Below the pieces are notes generated by a model. It was not told the DNA's origin. It saw only the letters and a list, made by a program, of their open reading frames with translations, and ran no database searches. Source: Planktotalea sp. (GTDB lineage: Bacteria; Pseudomonadota; Alphaproteobacteria; Rhodobacterales; Rhodobacteraceae). Taken from it: a stretch of 5,282 nt of DNA. The stretch spans positions 1 through 5,282 of the forward strand of contig JAHEGL010000084.1 of assembly GCA_024645145.1 (NCBI GenBank). The letters run 5' to 3'. How positions within the stretch are numbered: the first letter of the stretch is position 1; each line of letters opens with the position of its first letter. Shown here in pieces: positions 1 to 5,282 of this stretch. A program made the position numbers and the translations under genes.

Positions 1-360
1 TTTATCGCATGGCGTGCGCTACCCAATATTCATGTCTTTCATTATGCAGATATGACACGTGATTTGCGACGCACCGTTTTGGCTGTGTCGCAGGCGTTAG
101 AGTGTGGCTTTGGGGATGACTTGATTGACGCCATTACTTCTGCTGCGACGTTTTCCAATATGAAAAAGAACGCCGCCAAATACGCACCCTCTGCTGATCG
201 GGGTATTTGGAAGGACAACGCTCAATTTTTTGAAAGCGGGACTAGCAACAAGTGGGAAGGTGTTTTGAACGAAAAGAGCATTTCGATGTATCATGATCGG
301 ATGAGGGAACTTTTGCCCTCAAGTGAGCGGGCGTGGTTCGAATTCGGCGCGAACGGTTAA
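1..360 (+). CDS. Sulfotransferase-like protein, C-terminal fragment (5' end outside window)
   Basis: The frame is open from the first base and ends at TAA 358-360, giving 119 residues. ATG 52 is internal, because the family pattern already starts before it. Sulfotransferase-domain proteins move sulfate from PAPS to hydroxyl or amine groups. The visible part matches the end of that domain: a beta strand plus 'HYADMTRD' (window residues 14-21, like the usual HYEDmkxD), a helix 'LIDAITSAATFSNMKKN' (41-57, like the family's xxSFexMkxN), then 'FFESGTSNKWEGVLNE' (76-91), which sits where the PAPS-contacting FxRKGxxGDW motif lies. The Arg-Lys of that motif is replaced by Glu-Ser, so PAPS binding may differ or be lost, although many bacterial members vary here. 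The N-terminal PAPS 5'-phosphosulfate loop is not in view, so activity and substrate cannot be judged. The gene converges on the hydrolase gene ending at 425. Confidence 0.75.
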   Translation, partial: FIAWRALPNIHVFHYADMTRDLRRTVLAVSQALECGFGDDLIDAITSAATFSNMKKNAAKYAPSADRGIWKDNAQFFESGTSNKWEGVLNEKSISMYHDRMRELLPSSERAWFEFGANG

Positions 361-395
361 GGCTGGATAGCTGCAATGTGGTTTTAGAGAACGGG

Positions 396-421
396 AAAAA
401 AACACGTGATCAAGTGGCGTT
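396..421 (-). terminator. Possible weak intrinsic terminator of the two-hydrolase operon
   Basis: Read on the minus strand just past the hydrolase stop codon, AACGC (421-417) can pair with GTGTT (405-401) around an 11-base loop, including one G-T pair. The second arm runs into seven T residues (402-396). An alternative fold uses the near-palindrome CACTTGATCACGTG (416-403, one mismatch). The T-tract and position fit a terminator, but the stem is short and poor in GC, so this is a tentative call. Confidence 0.25.
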
Positions 422-424
422 ATT

Positions 425-1294
425 TTAGACAGCCCATTTTTTAACAATTCCGGCAACCTCACTAGCCCGCTGATGCAGCACCCAATGATCCGCGTCCTCT
501 ATTTCATGAACCGTTAAATCAGCTGCAAATGCGTCCAACCCCGCACGTGAGACGGGGAGCAGGGCGCTATCATCCATGCCCCATATTAACAAATGCGGAC
601 ACTTAACTTGCAAGCACGACACATCCATCTCGGGCAATTCCACAGGCACGCCAGGATGAGCAACCACCAATGTCGATGCCCGATACCAGTTGATCATCGC
701 TTTCAAACGTCCCACGCGACCCCATTCGCGCTTATACTCCGCAAGCTTGTCACCCGTGAGCCAGCTCAAATCCATATAGGCTGAGAAAAGCTGCAAAAGC
801 TTGCCGAAATCATCGCGGGCCAAATACTCTTCTGACCCCTCGCGACGCAGCGCATTGATGTATTGCGATGCCTCTGATTGGGCCCCACCAGATGCCATTG
901 CTTTCTGAAACGGCACAGGATGCACACCATTCGCGATAATCAGGCGCGAGACGACATCAGGGAAAAGCATTGCCAAGCCGTAAGCGACAGAGGCCCCCCA
1001 ATCGTGGCCCATGAGGCTTAAAGGTGCGCCGAGTTGTTTGGCCAATTCCGCCATGTCAGCGGCGAGAACACCTGTGCGGTAATTCTCAACACCTTCAGGG
1101 CAATAACTTTGCCCATAGCCGCGTTGGTCGGGTGCAACGCAATAGAATTGATCTTGCAACTCCAGCGCCACTTCCTCCCAAGCCCCTGAGTATTCAGGAA
1201 ACCCGTGAAGCATCAGCAAAGGGGGCAAAGATGGATCGCCCCATGTGCGCGCAAAGAACTTTTCACCATTCAAAGTAAACCAGCGCGGCTCCAT
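425..1294 (-). CDS. Alpha/beta-hydrolase, epoxide hydrolase type
   Basis: A 289-residue cytoplasmic alpha/beta-hydrolase without signal peptide, of normal length for the bacterial epoxide hydrolase family. Family enzymes open epoxides to diols through an aspartyl ester intermediate. Visible elements: oxyanion-hole HGFPE (30-34), DQRGYGQS (56-63), nucleophile elbow GHDWGA (96-101) with Asp98 in place of Ser, a helical cap at about 130-215 with NWYRA (202-206) whose Tyr204 matches one of the two cap tyrosines that polarise the epoxide, the likely charge-relay acid Asp242 in WGMDDS, and catalytic His270 in ADHW. A second cap tyrosine could be Tyr145, which is less certain. Asp nucleophiles also occur in haloalkane and fluoroacetate dehalogenases. 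HGFPE plus NWYR favours an epoxide hydrolase, but the substrate is unknown. The ATG at 1294 has a good Shine-Dalgarno site and lies 22 bases after the stop of the exported hydrolase, so the two are probably one transcript. Confidence 0.9.
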   Translation of the reverse strand: MEPRWFTLNGEKFFARTWGDPSLPPLLMLHGFPEYSGAWEEVALELQDQFYCVAPDQRGYGQSYCPEGVENYRTGVLAADMAELAKQLGAPLSLMGHDWGASVAYGLAMLFPDVVSRLIIANGVHPVPFQKAMASGGAQSEASQYINALRREGSEEYLARDDFGKLLQLFSAYMDLSWLTGDKLAEYKREWGRVGRLKAMINWYRASTLVVAHPGVPVELPEMDVSCLQVKCPHLLIWGMDDSALLPVSRAGLDAFAADLTVHEIEDADHWVLHQRASEVAGIVKKWAV

Positions 1295-1300
1295 GGGGCG

Positions 1301-1306
1301 TTCCTT
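1301..1306 (-). promoter_or_regulatory. Ribosome binding site of the epoxide-hydrolase-type gene
   Basis: AAGGAA on the minus strand, six bases before the ATG at 1294. It lies in the 22-base gap after the stop of the upstream gene. This supports the chosen start and independent ribosome loading within the operon. Confidence 0.7.
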
Positions 1307-1316
1307 TTCTTAAGGC

Positions 1317-2612
1317 TTAGTTGCCAGCATTCAACGTTTCAAACTTCAGACCAGCCGCCGTGCGCGCTGGGAAACCTTCCCAGTATGTGTGCTCGGCTGT
1401 TGGCTTGCCCGCGTCATCCACGGCTGTCACGCCCTCTGCCGCGTTTTCGATCAGATCGAGGTAGGCCGCTTTGCTCTCGTCGCCTTTGAGGTGCATGTCC
1501 ATGAAGGCTGTCGCGAAGTGCTGCGCGATGTTGTTCATGCGCGTGTTATCCCAGACCGCGTCCGCGTAGTGCTCGAACGGCGCGAAATCCATGCCTTCGA
1601 CCATTTGATAGCCCTCGGCTGGCGATGGCATTGGCGCGGCTGCATTGTGGTTTGCGTTCTCGAACGTCAACAAATGGCGCTTGGTGCCAGTTGTTTCGGT
1701 AAAGATCGAACGTAGGGCGGAGTAGACGGAGACGTCATCGACAGAGCCCGCCATCAACATCAGAGGTTTGGAGAACCCCGCAAGACCATCCGCAGACCAG
1801 AAGCCTGTGTTCTTGCCCCAAGGCGCGATGGAAATGATCGCTTTAACCTTGTCATTGGGCATACCCGCATGGCTCTCTGAGCCTTCCAAGTGGCGTGTCA
1901 GCAAGCCGTTCGGCGTGCCCCAAGGATACTCGGTCGAGGCTTGTGTGACACCCGCACCACCATAAATCAGCGCGCCGTAGCCGCCCATGGAATAGCCGAT
2001 GACGCCAACCGTGTCGCCATCGATGATTGCTGCAAGTTCAGGCGACGTGCCTGCGAAATCCGCGAAGGTTTCAACGACGAAATCCTGATCCAACGGACGG
2101 TTCAGCAAGGTTGAGCCAAACGCATTCTGATCCGCATATGTGCTGTCTGTATGATCAATCGAAACCGTCACATACCCTTTAGAGGCAAGGTTTTCCCCCA
2201 GATGTGACATCAAAAAACGGTTGCCGGGGTACCCATGTGAAATCACGATGAGCGGGAAGCGTCCCTTAGCAGCAGGTGCTGCATCTCGCACAGCTTGGCC
2301 TTCAAGGGCGACTTGCACAGAGGCGGCGCGCAGGTTTACACTCTCATATGTGCCGCCAGCTTCGACGCCGTCTGCCGCAGGATACCAAACTTCAACGATC
2401 AAAGGGCGATCATATGTCGGCGCATTGTCGGCGGTCGTGTTCACGATGTCGATCTGGCCAGGATTGCTAAGCTCGAATGTGCGCACACCCACGACATGAT
2501 CACCATAGGCTGCGAGCGCGGGTGCGTCGGGCCTGATCGTATCAATTCGGTTTTCAGCCATAACAGGTCCAACCATAAGGGCCACTGCGGCGGCCGCTAT
2601 TGCATGTTTCAT
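1317..2612 (-). CDS. Exported serine alpha/beta-hydrolase, PAF-acetylhydrolase / dienelactone-hydrolase-like
   Basis: A 431-residue protein that starts with a classical Sec signal peptide: MKHA, a hydrophobic Ala/Val stretch, then GPVMA-E with likely cleavage after residue 19. It should act in the periplasm or outside the cell. The catalytic fold is visible: a strand 'RPLIVEVWYPA' (69-79), oxyanion loop ISHGYPGNR (124-132), nucleophile elbow GYSMGG (206-211) with Ser208, a candidate acid Asp292 or Asp293 in AGSVDD, and His322 in NANHN. The spacing and the HGYPG loop fit the predicted dienelactone hydrolase / platelet-activating-factor acetylhydrolase-like group. Members of that group cleave esters, phospholipid acyl chains or polyesters, so the substrate here cannot be named. 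The roughly 110 residues after the catalytic His, ending with a WEGFPARTAAGLKFE stretch (411-425), form a C-terminal extension or lid. The start at 2612 has a near-perfect Shine-Dalgarno site. It is probably first in an operon with the epoxide-hydrolase-type gene downstream. Confidence 0.9.
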   Translation of the reverse strand: MKHAIAAAAVALMVGPVMAENRIDTIRPDAPALAAYGDHVVGVRTFELSNPGQIDIVNTTADNAPTYDRPLIVEVWYPAADGVEAGGTYESVNLRAASVQVALEGQAVRDAAPAAKGRFPLIVISHGYPGNRFLMSHLGENLASKGYVTVSIDHTDSTYADQNAFGSTLLNRPLDQDFVVETFADFAGTSPELAAIIDGDTVGVIGYSMGGYGALIYGGAGVTQASTEYPWGTPNGLLTRHLEGSESHAGMPNDKVKAIISIAPWGKNTGFWSADGLAGFSKPLMLMAGSVDDVSVYSALRSIFTETTGTKRHLLTFENANHNAAAPMPSPAEGYQMVEGMDFAPFEHYADAVWDNTRMNNIAQHFATAFMDMHLKGDESKAAYLDLIENAAEGVTAVDDAGKPTAEHTYWEGFPARTAAGLKFETLNAGN

Positions 2613-2619
2613 TCTTCAT

Positions 2620-2625
2620 CCTCCT
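2620..2625 (-). promoter_or_regulatory. Strong ribosome binding site of the exported hydrolase gene
   Basis: AGGAGG on the minus strand, seven bases before the ATG at 2612. It is a full consensus anti-16S match at good spacing and fixes the start. An ATG at 2619 lies in another frame and is rejected. The 111-base upstream region (2613-2723) should hold the promoter. A TTGACC hexamer at 2675-2670 resembles a -35 box, but no good -10 box follows at 16-18 bases, so no promoter is called. Confidence 0.85.
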
Positions 2626-2723
2626 AGACATTTAACGTTAGGCTTGTACCGTGCCTCTGGACACAAACAGGTCAAGCAATACGCTACGGAAGGTGAAATA
2701 TGTCGCCGCGTAAACGCGCGCCC

Positions 2724-3371
2724 TTAAAGAAAGGTGCGCAGGTCATCCATCACGGGCTCAAATAGCGCAAAGTTTTGCTCAATAGCTCCGACAAGGTCGC
2801 TTTGTGTGTTTTCATGATCTTGCCACAGCACAAGCGATTTACGGCGCAACAACTCGGCGCGGGGATGATCACTGCCAAAAGGGGATGGCACGCGCTTGAG
2901 TTCGGGTTTTCCATATGTGGCACCCGCTTTGGCCGCTGCATCCAAATGCGTTTGCAGTGCATCGCCCTCACGTTCGCTGACCCAGGCGCGCCAAGCGCTC
3001 TGTTGGTCTTTGTCAAACGACATCAAGCCAGCACCCGTGCGCACATATTCACCTGCAATCCCAAAGAAATAGACGGGTTGCGTGCCATTTCCTTGTGGGC
3101 TCCACATCATATGCAGATGCAAGCTGTAGGGCGTCTTATCCTTAGAAAAGCGCACATCACGATTTGCGCGAAACAGCTTTGTTGTCACCGTTTGATCGAG
3201 CATCGCACCAAGCTTGGGTGCAATCGTCTCCAAAAGCAATTTTGCAGGTTTTTTTAGCTGCGTTTCATAGCGCGTTTTGTTTTCGTTAAACCAGTCACGG
3301 TTATTGTTCTGTGCGAGTTCGCTGTAGAACGCGCGCGCGTCGGATATCAACGTCTCAAATGGTTGGCTCAT
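2724..3371 (-). CDS. DUF2461 (TIGR02453) family protein
   Basis: A 215-residue cytoplasmic protein of a widespread bacterial family with no established function. Hallmarks seen, numbered from the chosen start: 'FYSELAQNNNRDWFNENKTRYE' (15-36), where the NNxRxWFxxNKxxYE block is diagnostic; 'LFRANRDVRFSKDKTPY' (66-82), the most conserved family stretch; a strand 'VYFFGIAGEYV' (100-110) before a glycine-rich turn (112-115); and 'LKRVPSPFGSDHP' (158-170) followed by 'LLRRKSL' (174-180). Length is close to the family norm, so the gene looks intact. I chose ATG 3371 (MSQPFE). The frame is open further to a TTG at 3398, but that adds only nine unlike residues (YPKRTSTH) and has no Shine-Dalgarno site. 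The ATG itself has only a weak purine-rich AAGAACGAG upstream. No signal peptide or membrane segment. It is divergent from the MATE gene across 81 bases and lies 111 bases before the exported hydrolase gene. Confidence 0.9.
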   Translation of the reverse strand: MSQPFETLISDARAFYSELAQNNNRDWFNENKTRYETQLKKPAKLLLETIAPKLGAMLDQTVTTKLFRANRDVRFSKDKTPYSLHLHMMWSPQGNGTQPVYFFGIAGEYVRTGAGLMSFDKDQQSAWRAWVSEREGDALQTHLDAAAKAGATYGKPELKRVPSPFGSDHPRAELLRRKSLVLWQDHENTQSDLVGAIEQNFALFEPVMDDLRTFL

Positions 3372-3394
3372 GTGGGTGCTCGTTCTTTTGGGGT

Positions 3395-3405
3395 ACAATA
3401 ATTGT
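3395..3405. repeat. Short perfect palindrome ACAAT-A-ATTGT in the divergent intergenic region
   Basis: An 11-base inverted repeat with one central base, in the 81-base region between the DUF2461 and MATE starts. Its place between divergent genes would suit an operator. It is short and AT-rich, no second copy was noticed, and no regulator gene is in view, so chance is a fair explanation. No convincing -35/-10 pair was seen in either direction in this region. Confidence 0.25.
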
Positions 3406-3447
3406 TAAAAGGACGCTTGCCGCCTTTGTGCGCTTGGGTCAATGCTT

Positions 3448-3452
3448 AGGAG
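3448..3452 (+). promoter_or_regulatory. Shine-Dalgarno sequence touching the MATE start codon
   Basis: AGGAG ends directly against the ATG at 3453, leaving no spacer. An in-frame TAG at 3447-3449 rules out an upstream start. The only other early in-frame ATG is at 3480, 27 bases past AGGAG and without a clear Shine-Dalgarno site of its own. Which ATG is used is therefore uncertain. Confidence 0.45.
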
Positions 3453-4829
3453 ATGAACACGAAGCCTAAATCAACCCAAATGCCCAAAAGCCAGCATGCT
3501 AAAGCGATCCTGTCGCTAGGCTTGCCCCTTATTGGCGGGCACCTTGCACAATTTTCGATCGGGCTGACCGATACGATTATGATGGGGTGGTATTCTGTTG
3601 GGGGTTTGGCGGCGGTTACGCTCGCCAGTACATTCTTTTTCGTGCTCTTTATTTTTGGCTCAGGGTTTGCCCAAGCTGTAATGCCTTTGGTTGCCAGCCA
3701 ATTCGCAGAAAATGACGACGCCCAAATGCGCCGCACCACGCGCATGGGGCTGTGGATGTCTTTTGTTTTCGCGCTTTCGGTTATGCCCTTGTTCTACTTT
3801 TCAGAGAGCCTGCTTTTAGCCCTTGGTCAAACGCCTGAATTGTCCGAACAGGCGCAAGGGTATCTGCGTATCGCTGGCTGGGGCGTCATTCCTGCCCTTG
3901 GTGTGATGGTGCTCAAATCCTATTTGGCCGCGTTGGAGCGCACGCAAGTCGTACTTTTGGTCACGCTGATCGCTATGGTCGTAAATGGGTTCGCCAACTA
4001 CGCCCTCATTTTTGGCAATTGGGGCGCGCCAGAACTTGGGTTGCGCGGCTCTGCGATCGCCTCGCTTGGGGTGCAAATTCTGTCGCTTCTGGTCATTGCA
4101 GGCTATGTGCTCTGGGCGCTGCCACAACAACAAATCTTCGCACGTCTGTGGAAACCTGATTGGGATGCTTTCTTTCTTGTGGGGCGGTTGGGTGTTCCGA
4201 TTGGTTTTGCGATCCTCGCAGAAGTCGGCCTTTTCGCGACGTCCACTATGATGATGGGGTGGCTGGGCACCATTCAGCTCGCCGCGCATGGTGTGGCGCT
4301 GCAACTCGCAAGCCTGACCTTTATGATCCACCTTGGCCTTTCAAACGCAGCGACGGTGCGGTCTGGAAACGCGTTGGGACGCAGGGACCCCGATCATTTG
4401 ATGCGCGGCGCAAAGGTGGTCATCGCCATGTCTTTACTGATCGCGTTTCTTACAATTATCGTCTTTGTCATCATTCCCGAATCGCTCATCTCGATCTTTT
4501 TGGACAGGGATGAACCCAATCGCGCAGAGATTATGGCGATTGGAGCCGTGTTGCTTTTGATGGCGGGTATTTTCCAATTGGTGGATGCGGCTCAAGTCAT
4601 GGCCTTGGGTTTATTGCGCGGATTGCGCGATACTAAAGTCCCGATGAGCTTGGCGATCTTTAGCTATTGGGTTGTGGGCGTTCCATGCAGCTACGTATTT
4701 GGTTTTGTCTTCAAATATGAAGGAGTTGGTGTCTGGGGCGGCTTGGTGGTGGGCCTTGCCGTGGCCTCAGTCCTGATGACGGAACGGTTCTTCCGATTAG
4801 GCCCATCTCTCGCGCGAAAAGGCGTTTAG
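3453..4829 (+). CDS. MATE family (NorM-type) multidrug/cation antiporter
   Basis: A 458-residue inner-membrane protein of typical MATE length with about twelve hydrophobic segments in two homologous halves (roughly residues 20-225 and 240-445). MATE pumps export cationic drugs and other organic compounds in exchange for Na+ or H+. Seen: 'SLGLPLIGGHLAQFSIGLTDTIMMG' (21-45), the standard first-helix region; 'GSAIASLGVQ' (199-208) in the first half; 'FAILAEVGLFATSTMMMG' (252-269) opening the second half; and 'VDAAQVMALGLLRGLRDTKVPM' (377-398), the classic second-half signature. Asp40, Glu257 and Asp378 correspond by motif to Asp36, Glu255 and Asp371 of Vibrio cholerae NorM, the cation-coupling residues, so transport should be intact. 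Substrate cannot be inferred. No transcriptional regulator gene is adjacent. The start is ATG 3453, or possibly 3480 (MPKSQH). The stop codon overlaps that of the small convergent gene by four bases. Confidence 0.95.
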   Translation: MNTKPKSTQMPKSQHAKAILSLGLPLIGGHLAQFSIGLTDTIMMGWYSVGGLAAVTLASTFFFVLFIFGSGFAQAVMPLVASQFAENDDAQMRRTTRMGLWMSFVFALSVMPLFYFSESLLLALGQTPELSEQAQGYLRIAGWGVIPALGVMVLKSYLAALERTQVVLLVTLIAMVVNGFANYALIFGNWGAPELGLRGSAIASLGVQILSLLVIAGYVLWALPQQQIFARLWKPDWDAFFLVGRLGVPIGFAILAEVGLFATSTMMMGWLGTIQLAAHGVALQLASLTFMIHLGLSNAATVRSGNALGRRDPDHLMRGAKVVIAMSLLIAFLTIIVFVIIPESLISIFLDRDEPNRAEIMAIGAVLLLMAGIFQLVDAAQVMALGLLRGLRDTKVPMSLAIFSYWVVGVPCSYVFGFVFKYEGVGVWGGLVVGLAVASVLMTERFFRLGPSLARKGV

Positions 4830-5035
4830 CGATCTCTCATCAAGCGATCGGCTTTCTTGCGCACCAGAACAGAACGCAAATCATGCATCGCTAAAAGCAG
4901 ATTATCCGTTACCGCATTTAACTGTTCATCCGTCGCTTTCGCTTGCGCCCATTGCGACGTCAGGTTGAGATAATCCACAGCGCGCAAAATATCATCGATA
5001 TCGCGCACTGCCAAAAGCGCTGTGCGTTCTTGCAT
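4826..5035 (-). CDS. Small uncharacterised protein, 69 residues
   Basis: I do not recognise a named family. The protein (about 8 kDa) has no signal peptide, membrane segment, Cys or His cluster. It looks almost wholly helical: 'VRDIDDILRAVDYLNL' (10-25), 'DEQLNAVTDNLLLAMHDLRSVLVRKKADRL' (36-65), with a leucine/alanine heptad-like pattern suggesting a small helical bundle or partner-binding protein. Its ATG follows the TGA of the next small gene with no base between, so translation is probably coupled. The nearest purine-rich sequence (GGAAG in that gene) is about 14 bases upstream. Its TAA overlaps the MATE stop on the other strand by four bases. The tight junction and balanced amino-acid composition make it a likely real gene, but function is unknown. 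Confidence 0.7.
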   Translation of the reverse strand: MQERTALLAVRDIDDILRAVDYLNLTSQWAQAKATDEQLNAVTDNLLLAMHDLRSVLVRKKADRLMRDR

Positions 5036-5230
5036 TCAAGCATGGATTTCTTCCAGATCGCGTTCGCTTAGGACGCGGTCACCTTGCGGCTTTATTTCGC
5101 CATTGCGAATGTTGACGGCCGCGATCTGATCCATATCGATACGGCGTTGACGGTTTTCGGTGTCCACGCGAAACACGAGCGCGCCGTTTTCGCGTACTCG
5201 AAAATAGTAATCAGGAAGTTTACCGGACAT
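5036..5230 (-). CDS. Small uncharacterised protein, 64 residues
   Basis: No family that I can name. The sequence begins MSGKLPDYYFRVRENGA and has alternating strand-like segments 'YYFRVRE' (8-14), 'ALVFRVDT' (17-24) and 'RRIDMDQIAAVNIRNGEI' (29-46), then an acidic helix 'SERDLEEIHA' (55-64). This suggests a small beta-sheet protein with one C-terminal helix. It has no Cys, signal peptide or membrane segment, so it should be cytoplasmic. The ATG at 5230 is preceded by AGG about five bases away, a modest ribosome site. Its TGA abuts the ATG of the 69-residue gene, so the two form a translationally coupled pair. The 52 bases upstream run to the window edge and show no clear promoter. It may be a lineage-specific conserved protein of Rhodobacteraceae, which is an impression rather than a tested match. 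Confidence 0.7.
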   Translation of the reverse strand: MSGKLPDYYFRVRENGALVFRVDTENRQRRIDMDQIAAVNIRNGEIKPQGDRVLSERDLEEIHA

Positions 5231-5282
5231 AAAAACCTGTAGCGTAGAAATACCTATGCGAGCTTAGCACAGAATGTTTGTA

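Noticed and set aside
2704..2723. CGCG-TAAA-CGCG hairpin just after the DUF2461 stop codon
   Set aside because: The stem is only four base pairs and is not followed by a T-tract on the minus strand, so it is not called a terminator.
2775..3257. 160-codon plus-strand open frame opposite the DUF2461 gene
   Set aside because: It lies wholly antisense to a well-supported conserved gene, and its translation looks like a shadow frame with scattered Cys, His and Met and no domain.
3437..3442. TTGACC on the minus strand as a -35 box for the DUF2461 gene
   Set aside because: The hexamers 16-18 bases downstream (such as CAAGCG and AAGCGT) do not resemble a -10 box.
3816..4331. 171-codon minus-strand open frame opposite the MATE gene
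   Set aside because: It is antisense to a clear membrane transporter, and the product is rich in His, Gln, Arg and Pro, as expected from the complement of hydrophobic codons.
4828..4853. Hairpin AGCGATC / GATCGGCT just after the MATE stop codon, followed by TTCTT
   Set aside because: It needs a bulged base and an 11-base loop, has a poor T-tract, and lies inside the coding end of the convergent small gene.
4826..5230. Toxin-antitoxin module reading of the two small genes
   Set aside because: Neither protein shows a recognisable toxin fold or DNA-binding antitoxin motif; size and adjacency alone are not enough.

Overview
The window looks like ordinary chromosomal sequence from an alphaproteobacterium, most likely of the Rhodobacteraceae (Roseobacter group). 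This rests on protein style, moderate GC content (roughly half, judged by eye) and clean Shine-Dalgarno sites. The taxonomic call is an inference and was not tested by a search. The window is gene-dense, with no gene-free stretch longer than about 110 bases. I saw no rRNA, tRNA, CRISPR array, insertion sequence, integrase, phage gene or large repeat.

Layout, left to right. Positions 1-360 (+) hold the C-terminal 119 residues of a sulfotransferase-like protein whose start lies outside the window. It converges on a probable two-gene minus-strand operon. The upstream gene (2612 down to 1317) encodes an exported serine alpha/beta-hydrolase of the PAF-acetylhydrolase / dienelactone-hydrolase-like group. 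The downstream gene (1294 down to 425) encodes a cytoplasmic alpha/beta-hydrolase with an aspartate nucleophile, of epoxide hydrolase type. They are 22 bases apart. Next on the minus strand is a DUF2461 family gene (3371 down to 2724). A MATE (NorM-type) multidrug/cation antiporter gene is divergent from it (3453-4829, +). Two small uncharacterised minus-strand genes follow (5230 down to 5036, then 5035 down to 4826). They abut as TGA-ATG, and the second overlaps the MATE stop codon by 4 bases, tail to tail.

Functionally this is a mixed housekeeping/accessory neighbourhood: two hydrolases that may be co-expressed, an efflux pump and several unknowns. Nothing shows that the genes form one pathway or a defence or mobile system, and I found no convincing new biological system. 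The points most worth a second look are modest: the tightly coupled small-gene pair, the pairing of an exported and a cytoplasmic hydrolase, the degenerate PAPS-binding motif of the sulfotransferase-like protein, and the odd start of the MATE gene, whose Shine-Dalgarno sequence touches its start codon.
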